The position numbers and the translations under genes are program-made. A model generated the notes under the pieces. It worked only from the letters and a program-made list of their open reading frames with translations. It was not told the DNA's origin and did no database searches. Below are positions 1 through 8,890 of a stretch of 10,543 nt of DNA, in pieces (positions within the stretch are counted from its first letter, which is position 1; each line of letters begins with the position of its first letter). Source of the DNA: Lojkania enalia (lineage: Eukaryota; Ascomycota; Dothideomycetes; Pleosporales); assembly GCA_010094045.1 (NCBI GenBank), contig ML986801.1, positions 63,835 to 74,377 on the forward strand, read 5' to 3'.

Positions 1-400
1 TAGGATACTTAAAGAGCTATATAATCTAATTCTTATCTATATCTAGCTAGAGTTAAAAGTAATATAACTATTTAATACTAATAATACAATCCTAAATACC
101 TAGGTTTATAATAATAAATAGGTAGTTTTAGATAGTTCTCCTATTAATTTATAAGTATAAGTAGATATACTAATTAACTAGAGTTTAGATTCGGTCCTAA
201 AAACCTTTAACAGTAATTTTAAAGGATAAATACTATATTAATATATATAAGGCTTAGGAGAGCGATCTAACTACTATAGAATTAAGGAATAAGAAGCTTT
301 AGGTATTAGTATTAATAAGGGCGTTTAGTTATATACTAACGCCTTTTAAATATAGAATAGTAGAAATTTAGAAGTACTTTCCTCTAAATAAATACGATAA
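1..400 (-). pseudogene. retropepsin-like aspartic protease, start of pol (element C), RIP-inactivated
   Basis: The protease that would cleave the Gag-Pol polyprotein of element C. The active-site block reads L-I-N-T-N-T with codons at 302-319, where the family has L-I-D-T-G-A: Asp became Asn (AAT at 311-313), Gly became Asn and Ala became Thr, all by G-to-A change. About 75 codons on, D-C-I-I-S-I-K (near 91-71) matches the conserved block seen as I-I-G-x-K-W in many fungal gypsy proteases, followed by an aromatic and Asp-containing tail and then the window edge. The codon phase differs by one base from that of gag, so pol lies in the -1 frame. The N-terminal limit at about 400 is approximate. 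It cannot be functional. Confidence 0.75.
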
Positions 401-1578
401 ATCGATATTTAATAAGTTATACCTACTTAAACTTAGAATAGAAAGTTTTCCTAGGTATTTCTATTTCCTACCTAAGAACTATTTAGGTAGTACTCGTTTA
501 TATCTAAGAACTCTTCTTCCTTAATCTTCTCTTATTTAACCTCTATCTCTTATACTCTAAAAACTATATATTCGTTTATAAAATATCCTAGTTTACTATA
601 GTTATAGTAATTACCTAGAGTCGTATACTTTTCAGGTATAAGAGTCTTACTAGGTTATTAAGAAGCGATCGTAGTAAAATGAGGTGTTAATACTAGGGTA
701 GATTAGGGTAGTATTAGATTATAAGTTACTTTAGATAAACTCTTAAAAACCTTCTAATACCGGTCTAAATTTATTTTAGGTATAACTTATAGGCTAATAG
801 TTCGTTCTAGAAGGTTAAGAACGCTTCTCTTTTCTATATTATAGGCTATTAAGTAGACGATTATAGTATTAAAAGAGCCTTTTTATATAAGCTTAAAGCT
901 AAGATTTAGTATCTTTAGGCTGGGGAGAATCTTATTCTATAGGTAGAAGAACTACTTAGATTAGGATATAGATCCCCTAATAGCTATACTAATAAAGTAA
1001 GCTTTAAAAGTTAGAAATACTTCTCCCTTATTTATCTTTAGGATCTAAAACGTCTATCGCGCCTCTATCTTTTTATTATCTATAATAAAATACGATTATA
1101 GAAGTAAAATTATTTCTTTAGTATTCTTAAACTAATACTAGTCCGATTTAGCTAGGTATTTTAACTCTAGATACTCTTTCGTAGTACTAGAGGTATATTC
1201 TTATACTAATACTATATATATACGCTCTATCTAATAGTAATCTATATTAATCTTAAGTCGGTCTAGGATTAAAACTTACTATTATTTAAATATAGGTTTA
1301 TTACTATTTATAAAGCTTTTAATCTTAGATATATATTTAGTAAGGTAGACTTAAGGGGGCTTAGGGGTAGCTAAGAGGTTTCTTACTAGGGGAGTTGTAA
1401 AAGTTTCTTAGTATATTATCGGTACTAATTCGGTAGTTTATAGAGGTTAATTAAGACTAATAGTTCTCTATTATATTAAGCGTGCAATCTCCTCTTATAA
1501 AATTGTAATTTATTCCTTAAGGGTTAGTTTACTCTAATTTCCCTCTAAATTAGATAGGTTTTTTACTACCAGCCTTAT
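400..1578 (-). pseudogene. Gag polyprotein (element C), RIP-inactivated
   Basis: The structural Gag protein that would form the retrotransposon particle and bind its RNA. One frame can be followed for about 390 codons. From the proposed start, an ATA at 1576-1578 that may be a mutated ATG, the order is: a Leu/Glu/Gln-rich heptad-like segment (about residues 14-35), a basic Pro/Thr linker, a capsid-like region around residue 113 (L-D-R-L-K-I-N-I-D), a second helical block from about residue 155, an acidic Lys/Glu stretch, and a CCHC zinc knuckle at residues 324-337 (568-609). The spacing C-x2-C-x4-H-x4-C is exact, but all three Cys and the His are now Tyr. In-frame stops lie at former Gln and Trp codons. 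Start and end are estimates; the Gag identity is well supported. Confidence 0.8.
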
Positions 1579-1993
1579 AGAGAGGGGTCCGCCTATTATA
1601 GGGCCCCTTGTAGGAAGTAACGGTTATTCTATATACGTAGATAGAAGCTTACTCTTACTATAACTTACGTATATATTAATTCTAGTATAGGAATTAGAAG
1701 GTAAATTATAGTTAGATATTAGCGGTTGCCTCTAATTCTAATAGGTTATTAGTAGTCTTTAAGTTTCTACCTAGGCGTACTCTACGCGGCTTTTCTAAAG
1801 GTAATCCTAATTATAGAGGATAGGAAGTTTTAAACTTAAAGGCTTTAATTAATAGAAGGTCTTTAAGATCCTATCTAGATAACTAAATAATTTAATATAA
1901 TAGTATATAAGTATTATAACCTAAACTAAATCGAGTATATCTTAGACTTAGATATAGTTAAATAAATAATCGATACGATATTATTAAAGAGGC
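1579..1993 (-). other. leader between 5' LTR and gag of element C
   Basis: About 415 bases between the LTR end and the proposed gag start. Here lie the primer-binding site and the transcript leader in an LTR retrotransposon. No tRNA-complementary site could be recognised; RIP would have destroyed the TGG that such a site starts with. The part at 1560-1640 is unusually GC-rich for this window, including a gggcccc run. No separate gene was seen on either strand. Confidence 0.45.
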
Positions 1994-2285
1994 TGTTACT
2001 AGTAATATTAAGTTTTTCTATATAATATAATAGTATAGGTAAGATAATAGGTCTAAATATAGTATAAATCCGCTTAGAAGTATATAGGAATGCGTAGGGG
2101 ATTAGGGACCTAGGAATTCTATTAACACCTATAGGCCTTATACAAAAGGATATAGAAAAACTACTAAGCTACTTATAAGGGAGTATATAACTATATACGG
2201 ATGGGAAAAGGGGTAGAACCGGGAGTAGGATAAGATAAGCAAAAAGATAAAGCTTTTTATAGAACGATTTCTTTATATTATTACA
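1994..2285 (-). repeat. 5' long terminal repeat of element C
   Basis: A 292-base segment bounded on the minus strand by TGTAATAATATAAAG at 2285 and CTAGTAACA at 1994, the TG...CA ends typical of LTRs and notable because TG and CA are so rare here. On the right it abuts the RNase H frame of element A exactly; on the left follow the leader and gag of C. The part at about 2085-2285 holds most of the surviving GC-rich runs of the window. The partner LTR would lie outside the window, so LTR identity rests on ends, position and context. Confidence 0.66.
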
Positions 2286-2290
2286 ACTTA
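2286..2290. other. proposed target-site duplication of element C (actta)
   Basis: These five bases directly follow the LTR end at 2285 and belong to the interrupted RNase H frame of element A. Ty3/gypsy integration usually duplicates 4-6 bp, so the same bases should flank the far LTR of C, outside the window. The length of five is assumed. Confidence 0.4.
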
Positions 2291-3608
2291 ATACTTTTAT
2301 AAAAAATACTATACCTTCTAATTTAGGCCTCTATTACTTAAAATATTAGATAATCGTAAGTAGCTTCTTATTATATATTTTATAGTTATTTTTAGTAGAG
2401 TTTATATATTTAAAAAAGTAGATAATAGATTTTAGTTTACTATTAACACCTCTCTAAAATAGTATACTAGCTATTATAAAGTTAAATATATTAGCTTCTA
2501 CTACTATTAACAGTTTAAAATTAAAATATTAGAAAATTAGTATAAAAATAAAAGTATCTTTTAGATAGTTAAAGAAATATTAACAGCTATTATTCTAGTT
2601 AAATTAAGTATTCTTCTTAGTTAGAACTATTAAAGGGGAGACTTTCTATAAGAAGTTACTAATAAATTATTAGTAGAAGTTTGCGAAGCCTATAAAAACT
2701 TAAATATCTTTTATATTCTTAAAGTATTTCTAGTTAATAATTATTTCTACCTTCTTTAAGTTTATATAAATCCCTTCTATAATAATTATATACTTTAGAT
2801 AGGTTACTTCTAACTAGTAGAACTTATACTTATCTATATTAAGCTATAAACTATTTACTTTTAAGGCTTTAAGAACTAGCTAAATATACTACTTATAATC
2901 CTTTAAATTCTTATTAAATATTAGAATATTATTAATATAGATAATATAAAATATATTAAAATATAGTTTTAGTATATTATTTATAAAGTACTAAAATATA
3001 CTTAGAGTATTAACTAGATTAAACAATATTACTAAGTATCTAAATAGCCTATAATATATATAAAAGATAATTTTCTATTTATCTTCTTTAATAATTCTTA
3101 ACTTATTAAATATAGTAATAATATTAAATTTTATATAATATTTAGTCTTACTAAATTAGATTAATATTTTTTAGATTAGTAGAATTAAGTATTAGTTCTT
3201 AATAATAATAGTATTTAGAACTTTATAATCTATATAAAATTAGAAACTACTTTTAGGTTTCTTTATAAAGATTATAGTTACAGCTATTAGTAATAAACTT
3301 ACTCTAATAAATCTCTTAAATAAGTTCTTATTAAAGTATTTTCTTAGTATCTTTAACTTATTCTAGAATATCTTATAGAGTAGACTAAAACTAGTTTACT
3401 TACTATTTTCTAGTTTAATCTTATAATTATATAGTTATTATTTAAATAGTTTATCTATATCTTTATATAAGAAAATAGATAATAGGTTATAATATTCTTT
3501 AAGTATTTTAGTAATAGAATTAATATATATTTTTAGAGTTAAAGCTTTATTAATATTAGCTATTAATATAGCAAAGATTTTATAGTTAGATTACTAGAAG
3601 AATTAGAC
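2286..3608 (-). pseudogene. reverse transcriptase and partial RNase H (element A), RIP-inactivated
   Basis: The polymerase that would copy the element RNA into DNA, followed by the RNase H that removes the RNA strand. A single frame of 441 codons runs from the edge of element B to 2286 with no shift. Visible blocks in order: the linker before RT with N-Y-K-I-F-A and D-I-D-K-L (about 3590-3460), the substrate block F-x-Y-I-D-Y-K-V-L-N (near 3230), and the catalytic Y-x-D-D box, now Y-I-N-N with both Asp turned to Asn (2928-2939). After it come G-F-A-N-F-Y (near 2675) and the RNase H start V-V-E-A-N, whose catalytic Asp is Asn (2490-2492). The frame stops inside RNase H after I-K-V-L-S, where the LTR of C begins. 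In-frame TAA and TAG fall at former Gln and Trp positions. Ty3/gypsy assignment is firm. Confidence 0.92.
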
Positions 3609-3660
3609 TAATATAATCTACTACTAAGCGGTTAAAACTACCGAGCGGTTAATAACCTAC
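3607..3660 (+). repeat. left terminal inverted repeat of the Fot1-like element B
   Basis: These 54 bases match the reverse complement of 5412-5465 at 48 positions; all six differences are transitions, as RIP makes. The outermost four bases on each side may be target (the TA) plus a two-base chance match, which would put the element ends at 3611 and 5461. Inside, the nonamer agcggttaa occurs twice (3627-3635 and 3644-3652), a possible transposase-binding subrepeat. Confidence 0.88.
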
Positions 3661-5461
3661 CTAATTTTAATTTTAAAGTAGGATATTTCTATAGCTATTA
3701 AGTAATTAATTATATAGTAATATCTATATAATTCTTACTATTTAGTATTTCGATTAGAGCTATTTTATACGTTTTAATACGGTAGTCTAACTTCTAATAG
3801 CGTTTGTAGCATCTTAATTAGTATAGTTAACTATAACTATTTAAGCCTTTTTATTATATTTAGCAGCCTTCTTATTATTACTTTACTAATTACAGCCTAT
3901 CTAATATAGAGACGGTACTTATATCCTTAATTACCTTATATTTATACTCCTTACGCTTTATAAGTATTATATTTACCGCCTAGAGATCTCTATTCTCCAT
4001 CTCTAAAAACGACTACCTATATACTATAAACGTAATACCTTTTATAAAACTTGTAAAACCCTTAAGTATTAACGTTAGTAAACTATCTTAATATTATTCT
4101 ACGCGCTATTATATATATTATATCTAGTACTCTACCTCTAAATAATTATATAGTATTTATAACTACTATTTAGTTGGTTTTAAGAGCGGTAGTATTAGAG
4201 TTTATAAAACTTAGATATCGAGCTTTAAAATAATATAATCTAGACTAAATAGGACTAATCCGGACCCTTTAAAGCCTCTAGCTATATTTTTACTAGTAAT
4301 AGTATTATTAAAGGCCGCTTTAAATATAGGTAGAAAGTCTTCTTTAGTTATATAATTAATACGGTACTAAATTAAGCTTTTAATCTCCTTGCTATATATA
4401 CGCTTTAATAGACTAAAATAGCCTATATTAAATAGTTATAGAAGATAAGATAAGTATAGAGGTATATAAAATATAATAATATTACGTTCTTTATAATAAT
4501 TATAAAATTCGATAGAATTATAGCTATTATAGCCGTCTATAATAAGTAGTTAATAGACGCTAGTAGTACTAGCTTTAGTATATTTATTAAAGTACTTAAG
4601 CTATTTAAACCTATATTTAATAAATATCTAGCCCTTCTTACTAATAGATAAAACCTACTAAGGTTTATCTATAATTAACTAATACTAGGTATTATATTAT
4701 TATACGCTTTTAAGAATAATAAATAGTAGAACTAGCTAGCTATATATATTTACTACTACAATTACTATTATCTATTTAATATTACTAGGCTAGATAGATT
4801 TAGATATTTATCGCCTCTTAGTACTAGTAATAACTATTTTTAGACTAATTTTACCTATTTAAAAGCTAGTTTTATTAAAATTATATATATTTTTATTAAG
4901 AATACTATATTTAGCCTTAGTATTATATATAAAGTAAAACTAGCCTTAAATAATTTTAAGATTTTCATTTAGAGCTTTTTAATAGTTATATTATTAATTA
5001 ACGCGTAATTTAAGTTCTAAAACGCGTAAAATAAAGTAATTAAACCAATTTTTACTAATAGGTTACTAACCGTAATTAAAAAGTAGTTTATTAACTATAT
5101 TTTATAGTATATTAAGATTAGGCTAAAACCTACGCGTATCTATATTAAATATATAGTCTATAATCGACCTCTCCTCCAGCTCTATAAGATTCTTCGAATT
5201 AGGGGTATAATTAGCCCTATAAGATCTTCTATTACAGCGCTCTTTTAGGGTAGTATAGCTAACTTTAAACACCTATACTATAGCTAAATTTAACTTAAAT
5301 TAACCTTATTTAAAAGCTTTATTTACTATAGTTATATCGGCTTTAAATAAGTATATTCTATTATATAGTTGTAGAAATATTACGAAAATTAATAGGGTGG
5401 TAGAAATTTTAGTAGGTTACTAACCGCTTAGTAGTTTTAACTATTTAGTAGTAGATTATAT
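3611..5461 (-). mobile_element. Fot1/pogo-type Tc1/mariner DNA transposon B
   Basis: A DNA transposon of about 1.85 kb with paired terminal inverted repeats of about 50 bp and one transposase on the minus strand, the size and plan of fungal Fot1/Pot2-like elements, which insert at TA. TA lies next to both proposed ends (3609-3610 and 5462-5463). Removing the element with one TA (1853 bases) joins the reading frame of A upstream of the insertion to its reverse transcriptase frame downstream, which supports the boundaries and shows that B inserted into A. The transposase has lost catalytic residues and carries many stops, so B cannot move by itself. Confidence 0.88.
3695..5380 (-). pseudogene. 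Fot1/pogo family DDD transposase (element B), RIP-inactivated
   Basis: The enzyme that would bind the inverted repeats and cut and paste the element. About 560 codons stay in one frame. In order: an N-terminal psq-like helix-turn-helix (about residues 20-60), a CENP-B-type DNA-binding domain (about 65-120, with E-L-E-E-R-S and N-W-F-N), then the catalytic core. The core has F-N-K-T-S-F for the usual F-D-E-T-G-F at residue 169 (4874-4876, Asp now Asn), I-D-G-Y-N-S with the second Asp kept at residue 282 (4535-4537), and L-F-N-I-G-Y-F with the third Asp now Asn at residue 318 (4427-4429). The last two are 35 residues apart, as in Fot1. F-K-G-S-G-L follows near 4270, then a Lys/Glu-rich coiled-coil-like tail. 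The start is taken at an ATA (5378-5380, possibly a mutated ATG) and the end at stops near 3695-3700; both are estimates. Confidence 0.92.
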
Positions 5462-5465
5462 TAGT
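5412..5465 (-). repeat. right terminal inverted repeat of the Fot1-like element B
   Basis: Its reverse complement matches 3607-3660 at 48 of 54 positions, with only transition differences. At three adjacent positions the left copy keeps gcg where this one reads ata, so RIP struck the two ends independently. A TA at 5462-5463 sits at the proposed outer edge. Confidence 0.88.
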
Positions 5466-6200
5466 AGAGTAATATCTATATAATATATATTTAACTATAG
5501 TATAAACTTTAGATATTTAAACTTAAATAAATTATTTTAACTATAATTTTTATTTAAAATTAAGTTTGTTTTAGTTTTAAGTTCTTTTAACTAGTATAAT
5601 ATTTTAAATAGCTAGTAATAATATTAGATATAACTTAATAAGTAGAGTTTTAAATAGTACTATTTAGGCTTTAAATTATATAGGAGTTATAAATTAGTTA
5701 TTTTAATATCTTCTTTTATATTAAATTTAGATAGTATATAGTTTTTAATAACTATTTAAATAGTTTATTAATAGATAGTAATATTAGTAGATTATAAATA
5801 TTAAGTTAGGTATTAGTTAGTAGTAAAAACTAGCTATTTATTCTTATAATCTAGGTTTATATAATACTTATATATCTATAACTATCTTAGAATTAACTAG
5901 TATTTTTCTAATATAATTATATAAAGATATACTATTTCTAAATAGTTTAGATGTTAGAAAATTAAAATAACTAAATAGAAGATAGTCTCTCTATAAAAAA
6001 ACTTCTCTATTAAAGTTAGTTAAGTATAAATTATATAGAAGTTATATCTTTTAGAGTTTTAGAGTATATATAAGGTCTTTATAAATATAGTTATAACTAG
6101 TAGCTTTAGTATTAATAAGAATATTAATATTTTACTAGACTAGATTTTAATAGATTAAAAAAGGAGCTAGAATCTAATAGTTCTATAACTATTTCTATAA
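5462..6200 (-). pseudogene. protease and protease-RT linker (element A), RIP-inactivated and frameshifted
   Basis: The part of pol that should precede the reverse transcriptase of A. Near 6120 the minus strand reads N-I-L-I-N-T-K-A-T, comparable to L-I-D-T-G-A-T of retropepsins with Asp now Asn (6111-6113). About 74 codons on, in another phase, I-L-R-x-L-x at 5893-5876 sits where the family has I-L-G-x-P-W, followed by a Tyr/Lys-rich stretch. From there the phase agrees, after removal of element B, with the reverse transcriptase frame; the last segment (Y-I-D-I-T-L-L) resembles the linker found before RT in fungal gypsy elements. The phase change lies between about 6100 and 5900; a run of seven A at 5995-6001 is a candidate site. 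Position and order support the call; the motifs are degraded. Confidence 0.55.
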
Positions 6201-6841
6201 AAGCTAGTTCTATAAATATATAGAGATTTAATATAAGTATAATTTTAAAAGATAATTTACTTCTAAAATAAATATTTTAATAATATTCTAGTTAGTAAAA
6301 CTAGCTATATTTAAGAGTAAAAGTAATAGTTTTATCTATAAAATAATAAATATATTAAAAATTAGTTAGAAGATTAGTTAGAAGATTAAAAGTAGAATCT
6401 ATAATATTATAGATACTCTTATAAGAATCTCTATACTAGACCTAATTAAGATTTAGAACTTTATATAACTAGAAGAATAAGACTAATATAAGATATATAA
6501 CACGTTTAGTAGCTTAATTAACTAAGTAACTAAATAGAAAGAAATAGTAAGAGAACTAAATTATATTTAACAACTTTATAACTCTAACCTTTATAGCTTT
6601 TTATAGTTAACTTAAATATCCTTTATATACTCTACTTATATACTTCTATTATAAGTCTATAAGAATAATCCTCTATAGTATATAATTACTCTTAGTTATT
6701 ATCTTATCCTATACCTAACTAATTAGAGGCTATTATACTTTAACTACTCTTATAAAGCTAAAAGAAGTAAGATTAGTTAAACTACTCTAGTTATAAGAAA
6801 AGAGATACTTTTAGTAAGTAATATAGGAAACTTATATAAAT
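6201..6841. other. unresolved boundary between elements A and D
   Basis: No protein domain could be recognised on either strand. The stretch should hold the 5' end of D (LTR and leader before its gag) and perhaps the 5' end of A. Rare CA dinucleotides at 6502-6503 (aacacg) and 6571-6572 (ttaaca) could mark an LTR end, but no matching TG start was found and RIP would hide it. The minus strand just upstream of the A protease stays loosely protein-like to about 6260. Confidence 0.35.
6361..6384 (+). repeat. short tandem repeat, 12 bp x 2
   Basis: attagttagaag is repeated twice without change, followed by the first three bases of a third copy. It lies in the unassigned boundary between A and D. 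Nothing suggests a function. Confidence 0.7.
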
Positions 6842-8890
6842 AGAATATTAGGATTAGCTAGTAAAGCTACCTCTTTAGAGGTAGGTATAATAACTATATT
6901 TATAAAAATATAGAACAAATTAATATAATAATAGAAACAGCTAGTTCTAGTAGATAAATAGATAAGAAGCCTAAAGAAGACTTAAGATAGCCTTTTTAAA
7001 AGTTTTAAAGAAATATAAAGAATAGTTAATAGTAAGTAAGGAATAGAACTTACGGGAATTATCTAGAAACTTAAATAAGTTAAAAGAATACTACTAATAA
7101 TATATTATTAGTAATAAATTAAGTTAGTACTATTTAATAAGTTTAATAGAACTAGGTCTAAATTTAAAGGATTCCTAGTAGTAGTAAGAATCTATATTAA
7201 TACTAACCTAAATATTATCTAGTATAAGAATAAGAAAGTACTATTTATAAGAACTTATTTAATAGGTAAACTATTTAACTAGTTCTAGTTCTTTTTAATA
7301 GATTTTAAAAACTACGCGGAAGAATATTAGAAAAGTAAAACTAAAATAATATTCATAAATTTAATATACTTCTAATAGAAATTTAAACTAGCGTTTAGAG
7401 ATATTAATAAAATATAAATAGTAGAAGATAGATTTTATAACCTAGTTTAACTAGAATCTATTACCTTATATATATTAAGTTTTTAATAGCTCACGAATAA
7501 AGTTATATAGAACGACTATAGTATAATAGTAAAGTTCTATAAAGGATTAAAAATAGAGATAAGAAGAGTAATAATATATATAGAATAACCTTAGAATCTA
7601 GTATTATACTTTTAACTAGTAAAAAGAATTAATAATAAACTATACTACTTTAAAAATAAGAAAAGGTAAGTATACTATTAAAGGGTACGCTTTTTAGTAA
7701 GAGCTGCTAATATAGGCGGACCTATAGATTTAAGTACTACTAGAGAAAAGAAGTCTAAACTATAGGCGACTTAAAAAAGAAAGTAGATAAAGAAAGATAT
7801 TAAGTACTATAATTATTAGAAACTAGAATATATAGTAAAAGAATACTAAAGTAAAAAGAAAGAGAAGAAAAACTAGCCTATAGAAAATAAACTGTAAGTA
7901 GGTAAAGAAAAACTAGCCGCAACTATAAAATATAGAACTCTATATTAGTCCTTCTATAATAAAAACGAGTATTAAATATACTAATAACTTAAAGAAGCTA
8001 TAAAATATTAACTTTAGAAGAAAATATAACTTATAGTAATATAAAAATATATAAAAAGATAGCTAGAAGAAGTTTAGAAAAAATTAGATAAGAATAAAAA
8101 AATAAATACTCTATTATAAATAGAAGAAGCTACTATTAGAATATTAATACCTAAACTAGTATCTAAAGTATATTTTATATACTAATAAGAAATAATTAAA
8201 TATAAATAGAAAACTCTAGCTTCTATAACTACTCTATAAAAAGAACTACCTATAAGATTCTATAATAAGAATAGACTAGAATAAGATATTATTAACGTTT
8301 ATAAAGAATAGTAAAATACCTATTTTAAAGAGATCTGCTTCTTATACTTCTAAAAATAGATAGAAATAATAAAAGTAGTAGAAGGATATCTTAATATAAT
8401 AGATTAGGATAAGGCTATATATATAGTACGAAAAGTAGTAGCCTTCTTATAAAGTAAAGTACTAGTAAAATACTAGGTACTAAAGGTATTATAATATAAA
8501 TAAAAATAGGACTACTAGATTAGAAAAGATAATAACTTCTATATAAACTAATACTATCTAGTATATTTTAAGATAGTATAGATGTTATATATTAAACAAT
8601 AATATAAGGCCTACTAAAAAAGAAAAGAAAATATAGGTATATAGCTAAAACAACTAAATAAAAATAAGGTACTAGAAAACTCTATAAAATAAGAAGCTAT
8701 AATAAGATAGGAAGTTATTAAATAAACCTAAAACTATATAGTATTTAAATCTAAACTTCTACTATCTAAAGTATATATTAGAGGAAAACTATAGTATAAA
8801 TATTTAGAGTAAAAATACCTAAAATATATATCTATAAAAGAAGTAATAGTTTATTAGCCTAAAATAACTTAACTATATAAGAATATAGGA
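6842..8890 (+). pseudogene. Gag polyprotein with long C-terminal extension (element D), RIP-inactivated
   Basis: The particle-forming Gag of element D. From the frame position chosen at 6842 (no ATG remains; the start is an estimate) come a Gln/Lys/Leu-rich coiled-coil-like segment (residues 25-85), then the retrotransposon Gag domain at about residues 105-275. The latter has F-K-G-F-L near residue 108, then R-T-Y-L-I-G-K, and F-Y-K-G-L-K at its C-terminal part. A CCHC zinc knuckle lies at residues 322-335 (7805-7846) with exact C-x2-C-x4-H-x4-C spacing, all four ligands now Tyr. Near 7955-7981 three Tyr/stop-spaced codons may be a second lost Cys/His cluster. Then about 300 codons rich in Lys, Glu, Gln and Ile lead to the protease, longer than usual for Gag. 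The Gag domain is firm; the extension has no recognised function. Confidence 0.85.

Larger units (their letters stand above)
1..2285 (-). mobile_element. Ty3/gypsy LTR retrotransposon C, 5' part (nested, truncated by window edge)
   Basis: Reading the minus strand from 2285 downward gives the order of a Ty3/gypsy element: LTR (2285-1994), leader (1993-1579), gag with coiled coil, capsid-like region and zinc knuckle (1578 to about 400), then a retropepsin-like protease in another frame (about 400-1). Reverse transcriptase, RNase H and integrase should lie beyond the left edge. The right boundary is precise: at 2285/2286 the terminal TGT of the LTR meets the reading frame of the RNase H of element A, so C inserted into A. 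All frames are broken by RIP stops, so the element is dead. Confidence 0.82.
2286..6200 (-). mobile_element. Ty3/gypsy LTR retrotransposon A, interrupted by B and C
   Basis: The minus strand from about 6200 to 2286 carries protease remains, a linker, reverse transcriptase and the beginning of RNase H in the Ty3/gypsy order. The Fot1-like element B (3611-5461) splits it between protease and reverse transcriptase, and element C cuts it within RNase H at 2286, so integrase and the 3' LTR should reappear to the left of C, outside the window. Gag and the 5' LTR of A were not recognised; the right-hand limit at about 6200 is only where recognisable coding signal fades. A is the oldest layer that can be ordered here. 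Confidence 0.82.

Noticed and set aside
1980..1993. Plus-strand polypurine tract (aaagagg) before a 3' LTR at 1994
   Set aside because: It would require a plus-strand element in 1-1990, but gag and protease there read on the minus strand, so this side of the LTR is the leader.
6500..6503. LTR end or site marked by aacacg
   Set aside because: Rare CA dinucleotides attract attention, but without a matching TG end or repeat partner there is no support.
5952..6572. A TGTTAG...TTTAACA pair as the 5' LTR of element D
   Set aside because: The ends fit and the length is reasonable, but the left half overlaps the protease remains of element A on the minus strand. No partner LTR or target duplication is visible.
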